DNA of 64,000 nucleotides from Aeromonas simiae (lineage in GTDB: Bacteria; Pseudomonadota; Gammaproteobacteria; Enterobacterales; Aeromonadaceae). A model generated the notes under the pieces. It saw only the letters and a list, made by a program, of their open reading frames with translations. It was not told the DNA's origin and did no database searches. Shown one piece after another: positions 56,544 to 64,000 of the stretch. The number at the start of each line of letters is the position of its first letter. Within the stretch, counting starts at the first letter, position 1. The stretch is taken from assembly GCF_000820125.1 (NCBI RefSeq), contig NZ_CDBY01000023.1, positions 90,513-154,512 on the forward strand, given 5' to 3'. Both the position numbers and the translations under genes were made by a program.

Positions 56544-56575
56544 AAAAAACGGCGCCAGGGGGAACCCAGGCGCCG
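56544..56575 (-). terminator. Terminator between serC and aroA
   Basis: Minus-strand stem CGGCGCC / GGCGCCG extended by GGG/CCC after one mismatch, followed by T7. A full rho-independent structure 22 nt after the serC stop. Confidence 0.8.
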
Positions 56576-56596
56576 CTTCGCTGTCACCCGGGAGCA

Positions 56597-57685
56597 TCAG
56601 CCGTGGGTGTTGGCGAATCGCTCCATGAACGCGATCAGCGCCTGGACACCCTCGATGGGCATGGCGTTATAGAGGCTGGCACGCATGCCCCCCACCAGCT
56701 TGTGCCCCTTGAGCGCCAGCAGACCGGCCTCTTTGGACTCCGCCAGGAAACGGGCATCGAGCTCGGGGTTTTTGAGCTGGAACGGCACGTTCATGCGCGA
56801 GCGGCAGGCCGAGTCCACGCTGTTGGAGTAGAAGCTGGAGTTGTCGATGTAGTCGTACAGCAGCGCGGCCTTGGCCTTGTTGCGGGCTTCCATCTCGGCC
56901 AGACCGCCGATCTCCTTGAGCCACTCGAACACCAGCCCGGCCAGATACCAGGCGTAGGTGGGCGGGGTGTTGAACATGGAGTCATGCTCGGCGGTGAGGC
57001 GATAGTCGAGCACGGCGGGGACATCGGCGCGCGCCTTGTCCAGCAGATCGTCGCGCACGATGGCGATCGCCAGCCCGGAGGGGCCGATATTTTTCTGGGC
57101 ACCGGCATAGATGATGCCAAAGCGGCTCACATCGATGGGGCGAGAGAGGATGGTCGAGGAGAGATCCGCCACCAACGGAATGTCGCCGGTCTCGGGGATA
57201 TCGAACATCTCGACCCCCTCGATGGTTTCATTCGGGCAGTAGTGCACATAGGCCGCATCGGCGCGGAAGGCCGGTGTCGGCAGCAGACGGGTGATGCCGT
57301 CCTCACCCTTGACGCTGCCGGCATGCCCTTGCATGTCGCCGAACTTGACCCCTTCCTTGAGGGCCCCCTGCGACCAGACACCGGTCAGCAGATAGTCGGC
57401 CTTCTGGTTGTCGCCACCGAGCAGGTTCAGCGGCACCGCAGAGAACTGGCCGCGGCCGCCGCCGTGCATGAAGAGCACCTTGTAGTTGTCGGGGATCGCC
57501 AGCAGATCGCGCAGATCCTGCTCGGCCTTGGCGGCCACCGCCATGAACTCTTTGCCGCGGTGGGAAAGCTCCATCACCGAGGCACCCAGTCCCTGGAAGT
57601 TACAGAATTCGCGCTGGGCGCGTTCCATCACCGGCACCGGCAGCATGGCCGGGCCAGCGCAGAAATTGTAGATTTTTTGGTTCAT
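56597..57685 (-). CDS. serC: Phosphoserine aminotransferase
   Basis: PLP enzyme making phosphoserine and, in pyridoxal synthesis, 4-phosphohydroxythreonine. 362 residues. Start [44 protein letters not shown] near the cofactor phosphate; PLP Lys in [12 protein letters not shown]; ending in [27 protein letters not shown] 57685 chosen over an upstream open frame on family similarity. Confidence 0.97.
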   Translation of the reverse strand: MNQKIYNFCAGPAMLPVPVMERAQREFCNFQGLGASVMELSHRGKEFMAVAAKAEQDLRDLLAIPDNYKVLFMHGGGRGQFSAVPLNLLGGDNQKADYLLTGVWSQGALKEGVKFGDMQGHAGSVKGEDGITRLLPTPAFRADAAYVHYCPNETIEGVEMFDIPETGDIPLVADLSSTILSRPIDVSRFGIIYAGAQKNIGPSGLAIAIVRDDLLDKARADVPAVLDYRLTAEHDSMFNTPPTYAWYLAGLVFEWLKEIGGLAEMEARNKAKAALLYDYIDNSSFYSNSVDSACRSRMNVPFQLKNPELDARFLAESKEAGLLALKGHKLVGGMRASLYNAMPIEGVQALIAFMERFANTHG

Positions 57686-57874
57686 GACAGTTCCATGGCG
57701 TGATCCGTTAAGAAAGATGCTTTTACACCGAACCGCCTTAGTGAGCAAAGGCTTTTTGCGAGCGACCTCGCATTTTTGCACCGAAATGAAGCAGACCACG
57801 CCTGATCCGCCAACCCCGTACGCTCACTCACGCTATCGGCCTAGCGCCCGGCATGAGTGGCGTAGGCGGCCCCG

Positions 57875-58795
57875 CTAGATCTTTTCGATCAACTCGGGCA
57901 ACAGGGTGAAAAGATCCCCCACCAGGCCATAATCGGCAATCTGGAAGATGGGCGCCTCCGGGTCCTTGTTGATCGCCACAATCACCCGCGACCCCTTCAT
58001 CCCGGCCAGATGCTGGATGGCCCCGGAGATACCGACGGCGATGTAGAGCTCGGGAGCCACCACCTTGCCAGTCTGCCCCACTTGCAGCTCGTTACCCACA
58101 AAGCCGGCATCCACCGCGGCCCGTGAGGCGCCCACGGCGGCGCCGAGTTTGTCGGCCAGCGCTTCGATCAGGGCGAACTGCTCGCGCGAGCCGAGTGCAC
58201 GCCCCCCGGCCACCACCACCCTGGCCGTCGTCAGCTCGGGGCGTGCCGAGCACTGGGCATGGTAAGCCAGCACGCGGGCACGCCCGGGCATATCATGCAG
58301 CGCCAGCCTCTCGATGGGCGCCGCCGGCTGCCTTCCCACCGGATCAAAGGCGGTGCTGCGCAGCGTCAACAGCCGCAGCGGGGCACTCAGGCGCACACGC
58401 GCCAGCGCATTCCCTGCATAGATGGGGCGAACAAAGGTCTGCGCATCTTCGATGGCCACCACATCGCTCAGAGGCTCCACCCCAAGACGGGCCGCCAGAC
58501 GAGGCAGCAGATCGCGCCCCAGGCTGTCGGCGGCCATCAGGCAGGCCTGATAGCCGGCCAGCAGCGGCAGCAAGGCCTGGTCGGCGCCGAGCTGCCCACT
58601 CTGGCTCAGCCCCGTAGCCACCTTGACACTCGCCACACCGGCCAGCTCGGCGGCCTCGGTGGCGGCCTGCTCGGCCCCCTCCCCCAGCAGCAGCAGATCG
58701 CACCCCTCACTCAAGGCGGCGGCCGCCCCCACCAGACGCGTCACGTGACCGGCCAGATGGCCGGCGTACTGCTCGGCAATGATCAGCACCTTCAT
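57875..58795 (-). CDS. etfA: Electron transfer flavoprotein alpha subunit
   Basis: FAD-carrying subunit of ETF, which accepts electrons from acyl-CoA dehydrogenases. 306 residues. C-terminal FAD domain: [40 protein letters not shown], then [59 protein letters not shown], the ETF alpha signature. ATG overlaps the etfB stop (ATGA). Confidence 0.96.
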   Translation of the reverse strand: MKVLIIAEQYAGHLAGHVTRLVGAAAALSEGCDLLLLGEGAEQAATEAAELAGVASVKVATGLSQSGQLGADQALLPLLAGYQACLMAADSLGRDLLPRLAARLGVEPLSDVVAIEDAQTFVRPIYAGNALARVRLSAPLRLLTLRSTAFDPVGRQPAAPIERLALHDMPGRARVLAYHAQCSARPELTTARVVVAGGRALGSREQFALIEALADKLGAAVGASRAAVDAGFVGNELQVGQTGKVVAPELYIAVGISGAIQHLAGMKGSRVIVAINKDPEAPIFQIADYGLVGDLFTLLPELIEKI

Positions 58796-59544
58796 GAAAT
58801 CACCTTGGCTTCATCTTTGAGTTTGCTCACCAGCTCATCCACCGAGCCGACCCGAACGCCACTGTGGCGCGTCGGGGGCGCCATCACCCCGAGCAGGGTG
58901 ATCTGACCCGGCGCCACCACCCCGAGCGCCTCAAACTCATGCGTCTCGAGGGGCTTGCGCTTGGCCTTCATGATATTGGGCAGCGAGGCAAAGCGCGGCT
59001 CGTTGAGGCGTAGATCCACGCTCACCACCGCCGGCAAGCCCAGCGCCACCGTCTCAATCCCACCGTCAACCTCACAGGCCACCTGCAGCTCATCACCGTC
59101 GACCTGAAGACGTGACGCACACTGCGCCACTGGCCACTCCAGCAGGGTGCCGAGCAGCGCCGGCACCTGGCCGTTATCGCTGTCGATGGACTGCTTGCCA
59201 AGCAACACCAGATCCGGCAGCTCTTGCCGGCATACCTCAGCCAGGGCTCGCGCCACGGTGAGCGGCTCAAGACGCTGATCGCTCTGATAATGCAGTGCCC
59301 GATCGGCGCCCAGCGCCAAGGCGTGGCGCAACGGCTCGGCCGCCGCCTCGGGGCCGAAGGTGACCACCACCAGCTCGCTGGCCTCCCCGCGCTCACGCAG
59401 GCGCACCGCCTCTTCCACCGCGATCTCACAAAAGGGGTTGATCCCCATCTTGACGTTGGCAAGATCTACATCCGTGCCATCGGGACGCACGCGGACCTTG
59501 ACGTTGTAATCGATGACCCGCTTGATGGCGACCAGCAGTTTCAT
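58792..59544 (-). CDS. etfB: Electron transfer flavoprotein beta subunit
   Basis: AMP-binding subunit of ETF. 250 residues beginning MKLLVAIKRVIDYNVKVRVRPDGTDVDLANVKMGINPFCEIAVEEAVRL, with VVTFGPEAAAEPLRHALALGADRALH and VLLGKQSIDSDNGQVPALLGTLL (ETF beta signature). Divergent from the ETF-quinone oxidoreductase gene, so all three electron-transfer proteins are controlled from one region. No acyl-CoA dehydrogenase gene is present in the window. Confidence 0.96.
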   Translation of the reverse strand: MKLLVAIKRVIDYNVKVRVRPDGTDVDLANVKMGINPFCEIAVEEAVRLRERGEASELVVVTFGPEAAAEPLRHALALGADRALHYQSDQRLEPLTVARALAEVCRQELPDLVLLGKQSIDSDNGQVPALLGTLLEWPVAQCASRLQVDGDELQVACEVDGGIETVALGLPAVVSVDLRLNEPRFASLPNIMKAKRKPLETHEFEALGVVAPGQITLLGVMAPPTRHSGVRVGSVDELVSKLKDEAKVIS

Positions 59545-59617
59545 GATCACTCCTTGGTTGAGTGGTGGCAGCAACAGAGCCTAAGCGGGCGCCGCGGTTG
59601 CCAGGGTTCGAATATAT

Positions 59618-59635
59618 GTTTACGTTTACGTAAAC
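59618..59635. promoter_or_regulatory. Palindromic operator in etfB/ETF-QO intergenic region
   Basis: Inverted repeat GTTTACG-N4-CGTAAAC (59618-59635), centred between the divergent etfB and ETF-QO genes. It resembles sites of LiuR-type (MerR family) regulators of branched-chain acid breakdown as I recall them; the regulator is not in this window. Confidence 0.55.
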
Positions 59636-59674
59636 TTCAGCAACAACCTATGACAAATCGGATGCGGGGGCAAG

Positions 59675-61306
59675 ATGGAACGCGAAGCAATGGAATTCGA
59701 CGTGATAATCGTGGGGGCAGGCCCCGCCGGGCTGACGGCCGCGATTGCCCTCAAACAGCAGGCCCCCGATCTTTCCGTCTGTCTACTGGAGAAGGGGGCC
59801 GAGATTGGCGCCCACCTTATCTCCGGCGCCCTGTTTGATGCAATCGCCCTGCGCGAACTCTTTCCCGAGCGCTGGCAAGAGGCGCCGCTGGGTACGCCGG
59901 TGACCCGTGATGAGATCCATCTGCTCATCAATGGGCAACGCGCCGTGCGCCTGCCCGGCTGGGCCGTCCCTCCCTCCATGCATAACCCAGAGAGTCATAT
60001 CATCAGCCTGGGCCAGCTCTGCCGCTGGCTGGCCAAGGAGGCCGAGGCGCTCGGGGTCGAGATCTACCCCGGCTTTGCCGCCAGCGAGCTGATCATTGAA
60101 GAAGGGCATATCAAAGGGATCATCACCGGCGATCTCGGCCTTAACAAGCAGGGGGAGCCACGGGCCGATCACGTCCCCGGCATGGCGCTGTATGGCCGCT
60201 ACACCCTGCTGGCCGAAGGGGCCCGCGGTCATCTTGGCAAGCAGCTCATCGAACAGTTCGGGCTCGATGCCGGGCGCCAGCCCCAGCACTACGCCATTGG
60301 ATTTAAGGAGATCTGGCAACTGCCCCCCGGCCGCGGTGAGGCGGGCCGTGTGCTGCACGGCAGCGGCTGGCCCCTCGGCGAGGGCAGCCACGGCGGCTTC
60401 TATCTCTACCATTTGGGGGAAGATCGGGTGGCCGTCGGTCTTATCGTCGATCTCAACTACCAAAACCCCTGGCTCAGCCCGTTCGATGAGTTCCAGCGCC
60501 TCAAACACCACCCGCTGCTGCGCCGCACCCTAGAGGGGGCCGAGCGCATCGCCTACGGCGCTCGCGCCATCGCCAAGGGGGGCTGGTACTCGTTGCCGCG
60601 CCTGCACGCACCGGGGTGCCTGCTGCTAGGCTGCGACGCCGGCACCCTCGACTTCTCACGTATCAAGGGCATCCACACCGCCATGAAATCGGGGCTGCTG
60701 GCGGCCGAGGCGGTGATCCAGGCACGGGCAGAGCATGCGGGCGGCCCGGCGGATCTCGCCCATTACGAGCATGCGCTACGCGCCAGCTGGCTGGGCGAGA
60801 GTCTGCACCGGGCCCGCCACTTCGGGGCGGCGCTGCACCGCTTCGGCCCCTGGCTCGGAGGCGCCTTCAACTGGCTGGAGCAACGCCTCTTCCCCCGCGG
60901 GCTCCCCCTGCATCTGCGCGATCCGGAACCTGACTACCGCACCTTGCGCCATCAGAGCCGGGCCACTCCCATCAGCTACCCGCAGCCGGATGGCAAACTC
61001 AGCTTCGATCGCCTCTCTTCGGTCTATCTCGCCAACCTCCATCACGAGGAGGATCAACCCTGCCACCTCAAGTTGCAGGACGCCTCCATCCCCATCCGGG
61101 TCAATCTGGCCCACTGGGCCGAGCCGGCCCAGCGCTACTGCCCGGCCGGGGTGTTTGAGATCCTCGAGCGCGAGGGGGAGCCGCATTTTCAGATCAATGC
61201 CGCCAACTGCATCCACTGCAAGACCTGTGACATCAAGGATCCCAGCCAGAATATCCGCTGGACGCCCCCCCAGGGAGGCTCGGGCCCCAACTACCCCGGC
61301 CTGTGA
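59675..61306 (+). CDS. Electron transfer flavoprotein-ubiquinone oxidoreductase
   Basis: Membrane-associated flavo-iron-sulfur enzyme passing electrons from ETF to ubiquinone. 543 residues. N-terminal FAD motif VGAGPAGLTAAIALKQ, ETF-QO signature region GARGHLGKQLIEQFGLDAGRQPQHYAIGFKEIWQL, and a C-terminal 4Fe-4S ferredoxin-type Cys set (YCPAGVFE and NCIHCKTCDIKDP) ending IRWTPPQGGSGPNYPGL. ATG 59675 preceded by GGGGG. A second ATG five codons later is possible. Confidence 0.95.
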   Translation: MEREAMEFDVIIVGAGPAGLTAAIALKQQAPDLSVCLLEKGAEIGAHLISGALFDAIALRELFPERWQEAPLGTPVTRDEIHLLINGQRAVRLPGWAVPPSMHNPESHIISLGQLCRWLAKEAEALGVEIYPGFAASELIIEEGHIKGIITGDLGLNKQGEPRADHVPGMALYGRYTLLAEGARGHLGKQLIEQFGLDAGRQPQHYAIGFKEIWQLPPGRGEAGRVLHGSGWPLGEGSHGGFYLYHLGEDRVAVGLIVDLNYQNPWLSPFDEFQRLKHHPLLRRTLEGAERIAYGARAIAKGGWYSLPRLHAPGCLLLGCDAGTLDFSRIKGIHTAMKSGLLAAEAVIQARAEHAGGPADLAHYEHALRASWLGESLHRARHFGAALHRFGPWLGGAFNWLEQRLFPRGLPLHLRDPEPDYRTLRHQSRATPISYPQPDGKLSFDRLSSVYLANLHHEEDQPCHLKLQDASIPIRVNLAHWAEPAQRYCPAGVFEILEREGEPHFQINAANCIHCKTCDIKDPSQNIRWTPPQGGSGPNYPGL

Positions 61307-61358
61307 TCTTAACCCGCTCTTTTTTTGAGCAAACCCATTGAATATTCACTGAATAACC

Positions 61359-61387
61359 CTGACAACGGCGACCTGCCCCTGTATAGT
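61359..61387 (+). promoter_or_regulatory. corA promoter
   Basis: CTGACA (61359-61364), 17-bp spacer, TATAGT (61382-61387). Would give a leader of about 120 nt before corA. Confidence 0.65.
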
Positions 61388-61420
61388 TCGCCGCAGTCAG
61401 GTTTTTCTTTCTTTCGGCCT

Positions 61421-61465
61421 ATGCGTCGGTTGCATTCCTCTGTCGTCCCTTCGGGCGCCGCATAA
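61421..61465 (+). CDS. Possible corA leader peptide (14 codons)
   Basis: ATG to TAA reading MRRLHSSVVPSGAA, in the corA 5' leader. It is flanked by CAGGTTT (61399-61405) and AAACCTG (61464-61470), which can pair. No ribosome site is evident. In Salmonella the short corL peptide controls corA; by analogy this may do so, but the evidence is thin. Confidence 0.25.
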   Translation: MRRLHSSVVPSGAA

Positions 61466-61514
61466 ACCTGAGTGACCATCCCTGCCAACCCAACTGCAAC
61501 AAGGGGGGAAACAG

Positions 61515-62462
61515 ATGATTACCGCCTACATCCTCAACAATCAGGTGCTGGACATCCACACCCTGGGTCCGGACGATGTCCTGCCTGACAACACCATCTG
61601 GCTGGACGTCTACAAGCCCGACGACGAGGAGCGGGAGTGGTTGACGGGTCTGTTCCTCGAAGAGGTGCCGGATAAAGAGGAGCTCGACGACATCGAGGCG
61701 TCGGCTCGTTTCTATTGGGACACCGATGGTCTGCATATCCACTCCCTCTTCCCCCAGCGTATCGGCCGTGACACCAAGGGGGTACACGTTTCCTTTACCC
61801 TGCGCAGCAATCTGCTGATCAGTATCCGGGAGGAGGATATCGGGCTGGTTCGCCTGCTGCGTCACTACATGCGCCAGGATAGGCTCGAGGTGGAAGATGC
61901 CTTCGACGTGTTGCTGGAGGTGCAAAACCTCAAGGTCGAGTATCTCTCCGATCTCATCGAGGATGGCTACAAGACCCTGGAAGGCACCGCCGATCAGGTG
62001 TTCGACGCCAACCAGCTGACCCCCATGCTCAAGGAGCTGATCGCTCAGGAAGAGACCAACGGCCAGATCCGACTCTCTTTGCACGATACCCGCCGCGCCT
62101 TGCGCTTTTTAAAGCGCAGCCTGCGCCAGCGCATGAGCAACGAGCAGGCCAAGTGGATCGACGAGATGCTGCACGACGTGGAGTCCCTGCTGCCCCACAC
62201 CCAGTTCATCTTCGACAAGATCAACTTCCAGCTCGAAGCCGCCATGGGGGTGACCAACCTAGAGCAGAACAAGGTGATCAAGATCTTCTCGGTGGCCGCC
62301 GTGGTGTTTCTGCCCCCCACCCTGATTGCCAGTATCTACGGCATGAACTTCGCCCACATGGAGGAGCTGGCCTGGGATTACGGCTACCCCATGTCCCTCG
62401 GGCTGATGATGCTCTCGGCCTTTGGCACCTACTTCTTCTTCAAGCGAAAAGGGTGGCTTTAA
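61515..62462 (+). CDS. corA: Magnesium/cobalt transporter CorA
   Basis: Pentameric inner-membrane Mg2+ channel. 315 residues (E. coli 316). Cytoplasmic N-terminal funnel with IEASARFYWDTDGLHIHSLF, long stalk helix, ESLLPHTQFIFDKINFQLEAAMG, then two C-terminal membrane helices with the selectivity motif YGMNF and the positive end FFFKRKGWL. AAGGGGGG precedes the ATG. The resemblance is to CorA proper rather than to ZntB. Confidence 0.95.
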   Translation: MITAYILNNQVLDIHTLGPDDVLPDNTIWLDVYKPDDEEREWLTGLFLEEVPDKEELDDIEASARFYWDTDGLHIHSLFPQRIGRDTKGVHVSFTLRSNLLISIREEDIGLVRLLRHYMRQDRLEVEDAFDVLLEVQNLKVEYLSDLIEDGYKTLEGTADQVFDANQLTPMLKELIAQEETNGQIRLSLHDTRRALRFLKRSLRQRMSNEQAKWIDEMLHDVESLLPHTQFIFDKINFQLEAAMGVTNLEQNKVIKIFSVAAVVFLPPTLIASIYGMNFAHMEELAWDYGYPMSLGLMMLSAFGTYFFFKRKGWL

Positions 62463-62483
62463 CTCCCCTTCCTCTGCTCCCAC

Positions 62484-62510
62484 AAAAAAGGCCCTCACAG
62501 GGCCTTTTTT
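62484..62510. terminator. Bidirectional terminator between corA and uvrB
   Basis: Twelve-bp stem AAAAAAGGCCCT / AGGGCCTTTTTT with a CAC loop, serving both convergent genes. Confidence 0.9.
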
Positions 62511-62514
62511 GTCA

Positions 62515-64000
62515 CTACTCCAGCAGCTCGCTGCGCAGCTGCGCCACCTGATCGCGCAGGGCGGCCGCCTGCTCGAACTCGAGGTTTCTGGCGTGCTCGA
62601 ACATCTGCTCCTCGAGGCGCTTGATCTCGCGGGCGATCTCGGCGGCACTGCGCCGCTCGTGGCGCGCCTTGGGTTCGGCCTCCTTACGCCGATGGGCACG
62701 GCCGCCACTTTCGCCACCTGTGTCCATCATGTCGACAATCTTCTTGTTGAGCCCCTTGGGCACGATGCCGTGCTTGAGGTTGTGCTCATGCTGCAAGGCG
62801 CGGCGCCGCTCGGTCTCCTCGATGGCCACCCGCATCGACTCGGTGATGCGGTCGCCATAGAGGATCACCTTGCCGTTCACGTTGCGCGCCGCCCGGCCTA
62901 TGGTCTGGATCAGGGATCGGGTGGAGCGCAGGAACCCCTCCTTGTCGGCATCGAGGATCGCCACCAGGGAGACCTCCGGCATGTCGAGCCCCTCGCGCAG
63001 CAGGTTGATCCCCACCACCACGTCAAACTTGCCCAGACGCAGATCGCGGATGATCTCGACCCGCTCCACCGTGTCGATGTCCGAGTGCAGATAACGCACC
63101 TTGACGTCGTGATCGGCCAGGTACTCGGTCAAGTCCTCGGCCATCTTCTTGGTCAGTGTGGTGACCAGCACCCGCTCGTCCACCGCCACCCGCTGGCGGA
63201 TCTCCGAGAGCAGATCGTCCACCTGGGTCGTGACCGGACGCACCTCGAGCTCAGGATCGAGCAGGCCGGTCGGGCGCACCACCTGCTGCACCACGTCGCC
63301 GCCCGACTTGCCAAGCTCGTAGGGGCCGGGCGTTGCCGAGACAAACACGGTCTGCGGCATCAGGGCCTCGAACTCGTCGAACTTGAGCGGACGGTTGTCC
63401 AGCGCCGAGGGGAGCCGAAAACCGTACTCGACCAGGGTCTCTTTGCGCGAGCGGTCGCCCTTATACATGGCCCCGATCTGCGGCACGGTCACGTGGGACT
63501 CATCGATGATGAGCAGGCCATCCCCCGGCAGGTAGTCAAACAGGGTCGGCGGCGGCTCGCCGGGCGCCCTTCCCGACAGGTAGCGGCTGTAGTTCTCGAT
63601 GCCCGAGCAGTAGCCGAGCTCCTGCATCATCTCGATGTCGAACTGGGTGCGCTGGCTGATGCGCTGCTCCTCGAGCAGCTTATTCATCGAAAGCAGCGTG
63701 GCCTTGCGCTCGCGCAGCTCCTCCTTGATCTTGTCGATGGCCCCGAGGATGGTCTCGCGCGGGGTGGCGTAGTGGGTCTTGGGGTAGACGGTCCAGCGCG
63801 CCACCGTCTGCTCGACGGCGCCGGTGAGGGGATCAAACAGGCTGATGCGCTCAATCTCGTCGTCAAACAGCTCGACGCGCACCGCCTGCTTGTCCGATTC
63901 GGCCGGAAAGATGTCGATCACCTCGCCGCGCACCCGGAAGGTGCCGCGGGCAAAGGCCATCTCGTTGCGGGTGTATTGCAGCTCGGCCAGACGGCGCAGC
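62515..64000 (-). CDS. uvrB: Excinuclease ABC subunit B (partial, 5' end beyond the window)
   Basis: DNA-damage-verifying helicase of nucleotide excision repair. The last 495 codons are visible; the frame is open to the window edge. Visible: [65 protein letters not shown] (helicase motif II region), [49 protein letters not shown] (motif V), QTIGRAARN (motif VI), and a C-terminal UVR motif ([25 protein letters not shown]) that contacts UvrC. The Walker A region lies outside. Confidence 0.96.
   Translation of the reverse strand, partial: LRRLAELQYTRNEMAFARGTFRVRGEVIDIFPAESDKQAVRVELFDDEIERISLFDPLTGAVEQTVARWTVYPKTHYATPRETILGAIDKIKEELRERKATLLSMNKLLEEQRISQRTQFDIEMMQELGYCSGIENYSRYLSGRAPGEPPPTLFDYLPGDGLLIIDESHVTVPQIGAMYKGDRSRKETLVEYGFRLPSALDNRPLKFDEFEALMPQTVFVSATPGPYELGKSGGDVVQQVVRPTGLLDPELEVRPVTTQVDDLLSEIRQRVAVDERVLVTTLTKKMAEDLTEYLADHDVKVRYLHSDIDTVERVEIIRDLRLGKFDVVVGINLLREGLDMPEVSLVAILDADKEGFLRSTRSLIQTIGRAARNVNGKVILYGDRITESMRVAIEETERRRALQHEHNLKHGIVPKGLNKKIVDMMDTGGESGGRAHRRKEAEPKARHERRSAAEIAREIKRLEEQMFEHARNLEFEQAAALRDQVAQLRSELLE

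Overview
The window is a gene-dense, GC-rich piece of a gammaproteobacterial chromosome, most likely Aeromonas or a close relative. This rests on protein lengths and motifs that match enteric and Vibrio-type orthologues, and on gene orders typical of gammaproteobacteria: uvrY-uvrC-pgsA followed by tRNA-Gly-Cys-Leu, comEC-msbA-lpxK-ycaR-kdsB, serC-aroA, guaB-guaA and pheS-pheT-ihfA. The genus is an inference; no 16S rRNA gene is present.

Left part (1-19 kb). A cut-off glutathione S-transferase end is followed by a complete ribose operon, rbsDACBKR, with a double palindromic operator in front. It ends tail-to-tail against a long minus-strand block. In transcription order that block is pheS, pheT, ihfA, a giant EvgS/BvgS-like hybrid sensor kinase, a receiver protein with a probable degenerate EAL domain, a GNAT acetyltransferase, the CobB sirtuin, a small periplasmic molybdopterin-fold protein and a membrane GGDEF diguanylate cyclase. 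The ihfA terminator lies inside the signal-peptide codons of the sensor kinase.

Benzoate region (18-23.3 kb). A divergent LysR regulator and benABCD convert benzoate (or a close analogue) to catechol. A perfect ATAC-N7-GTAT site sits directly in front of the regulator. No ring-cleavage or transport gene is present in the window. The cluster abuts a three-tRNA array and looks like an acquired module.

Housekeeping centre (23.7-41.1 kb). tRNA-Gly, tRNA-Cys and tRNA-Leu have their own stringent-type promoter. Then come pgsA, uvrC and uvrY (lipid synthesis, excision repair, GacA-type regulator), the lipid A export/KDO block with comEC, two tandem DUF2062 membrane proteins, sstT, ytfK, sixA, an M16 (pitrilysin-like) protease and tpm.

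Accessory pocket (41.3-43.6 kb). This AT-richer stretch holds a small protein-kinase-fold gene, an LprI/DUF1311 lipoprotein-inhibitor-like gene and a low-molecular-weight tyrosine phosphatase, with short repeats nearby.

Right part (43.7-64 kb). guaBA, a YitT membrane protein preceded by two NtrC-like boxes, a large secreted multi-module alpha-amylase, a membrane-anchored orphan TolA domain III-like protein, xseA, aroG with a TyrR box over its promoter, serC-aroA separated by a terminator, etfBA divergent from ETF-ubiquinone oxidoreductase around a palindromic operator, corA with a long leader, and the 3' part of uvrB running off the window end.
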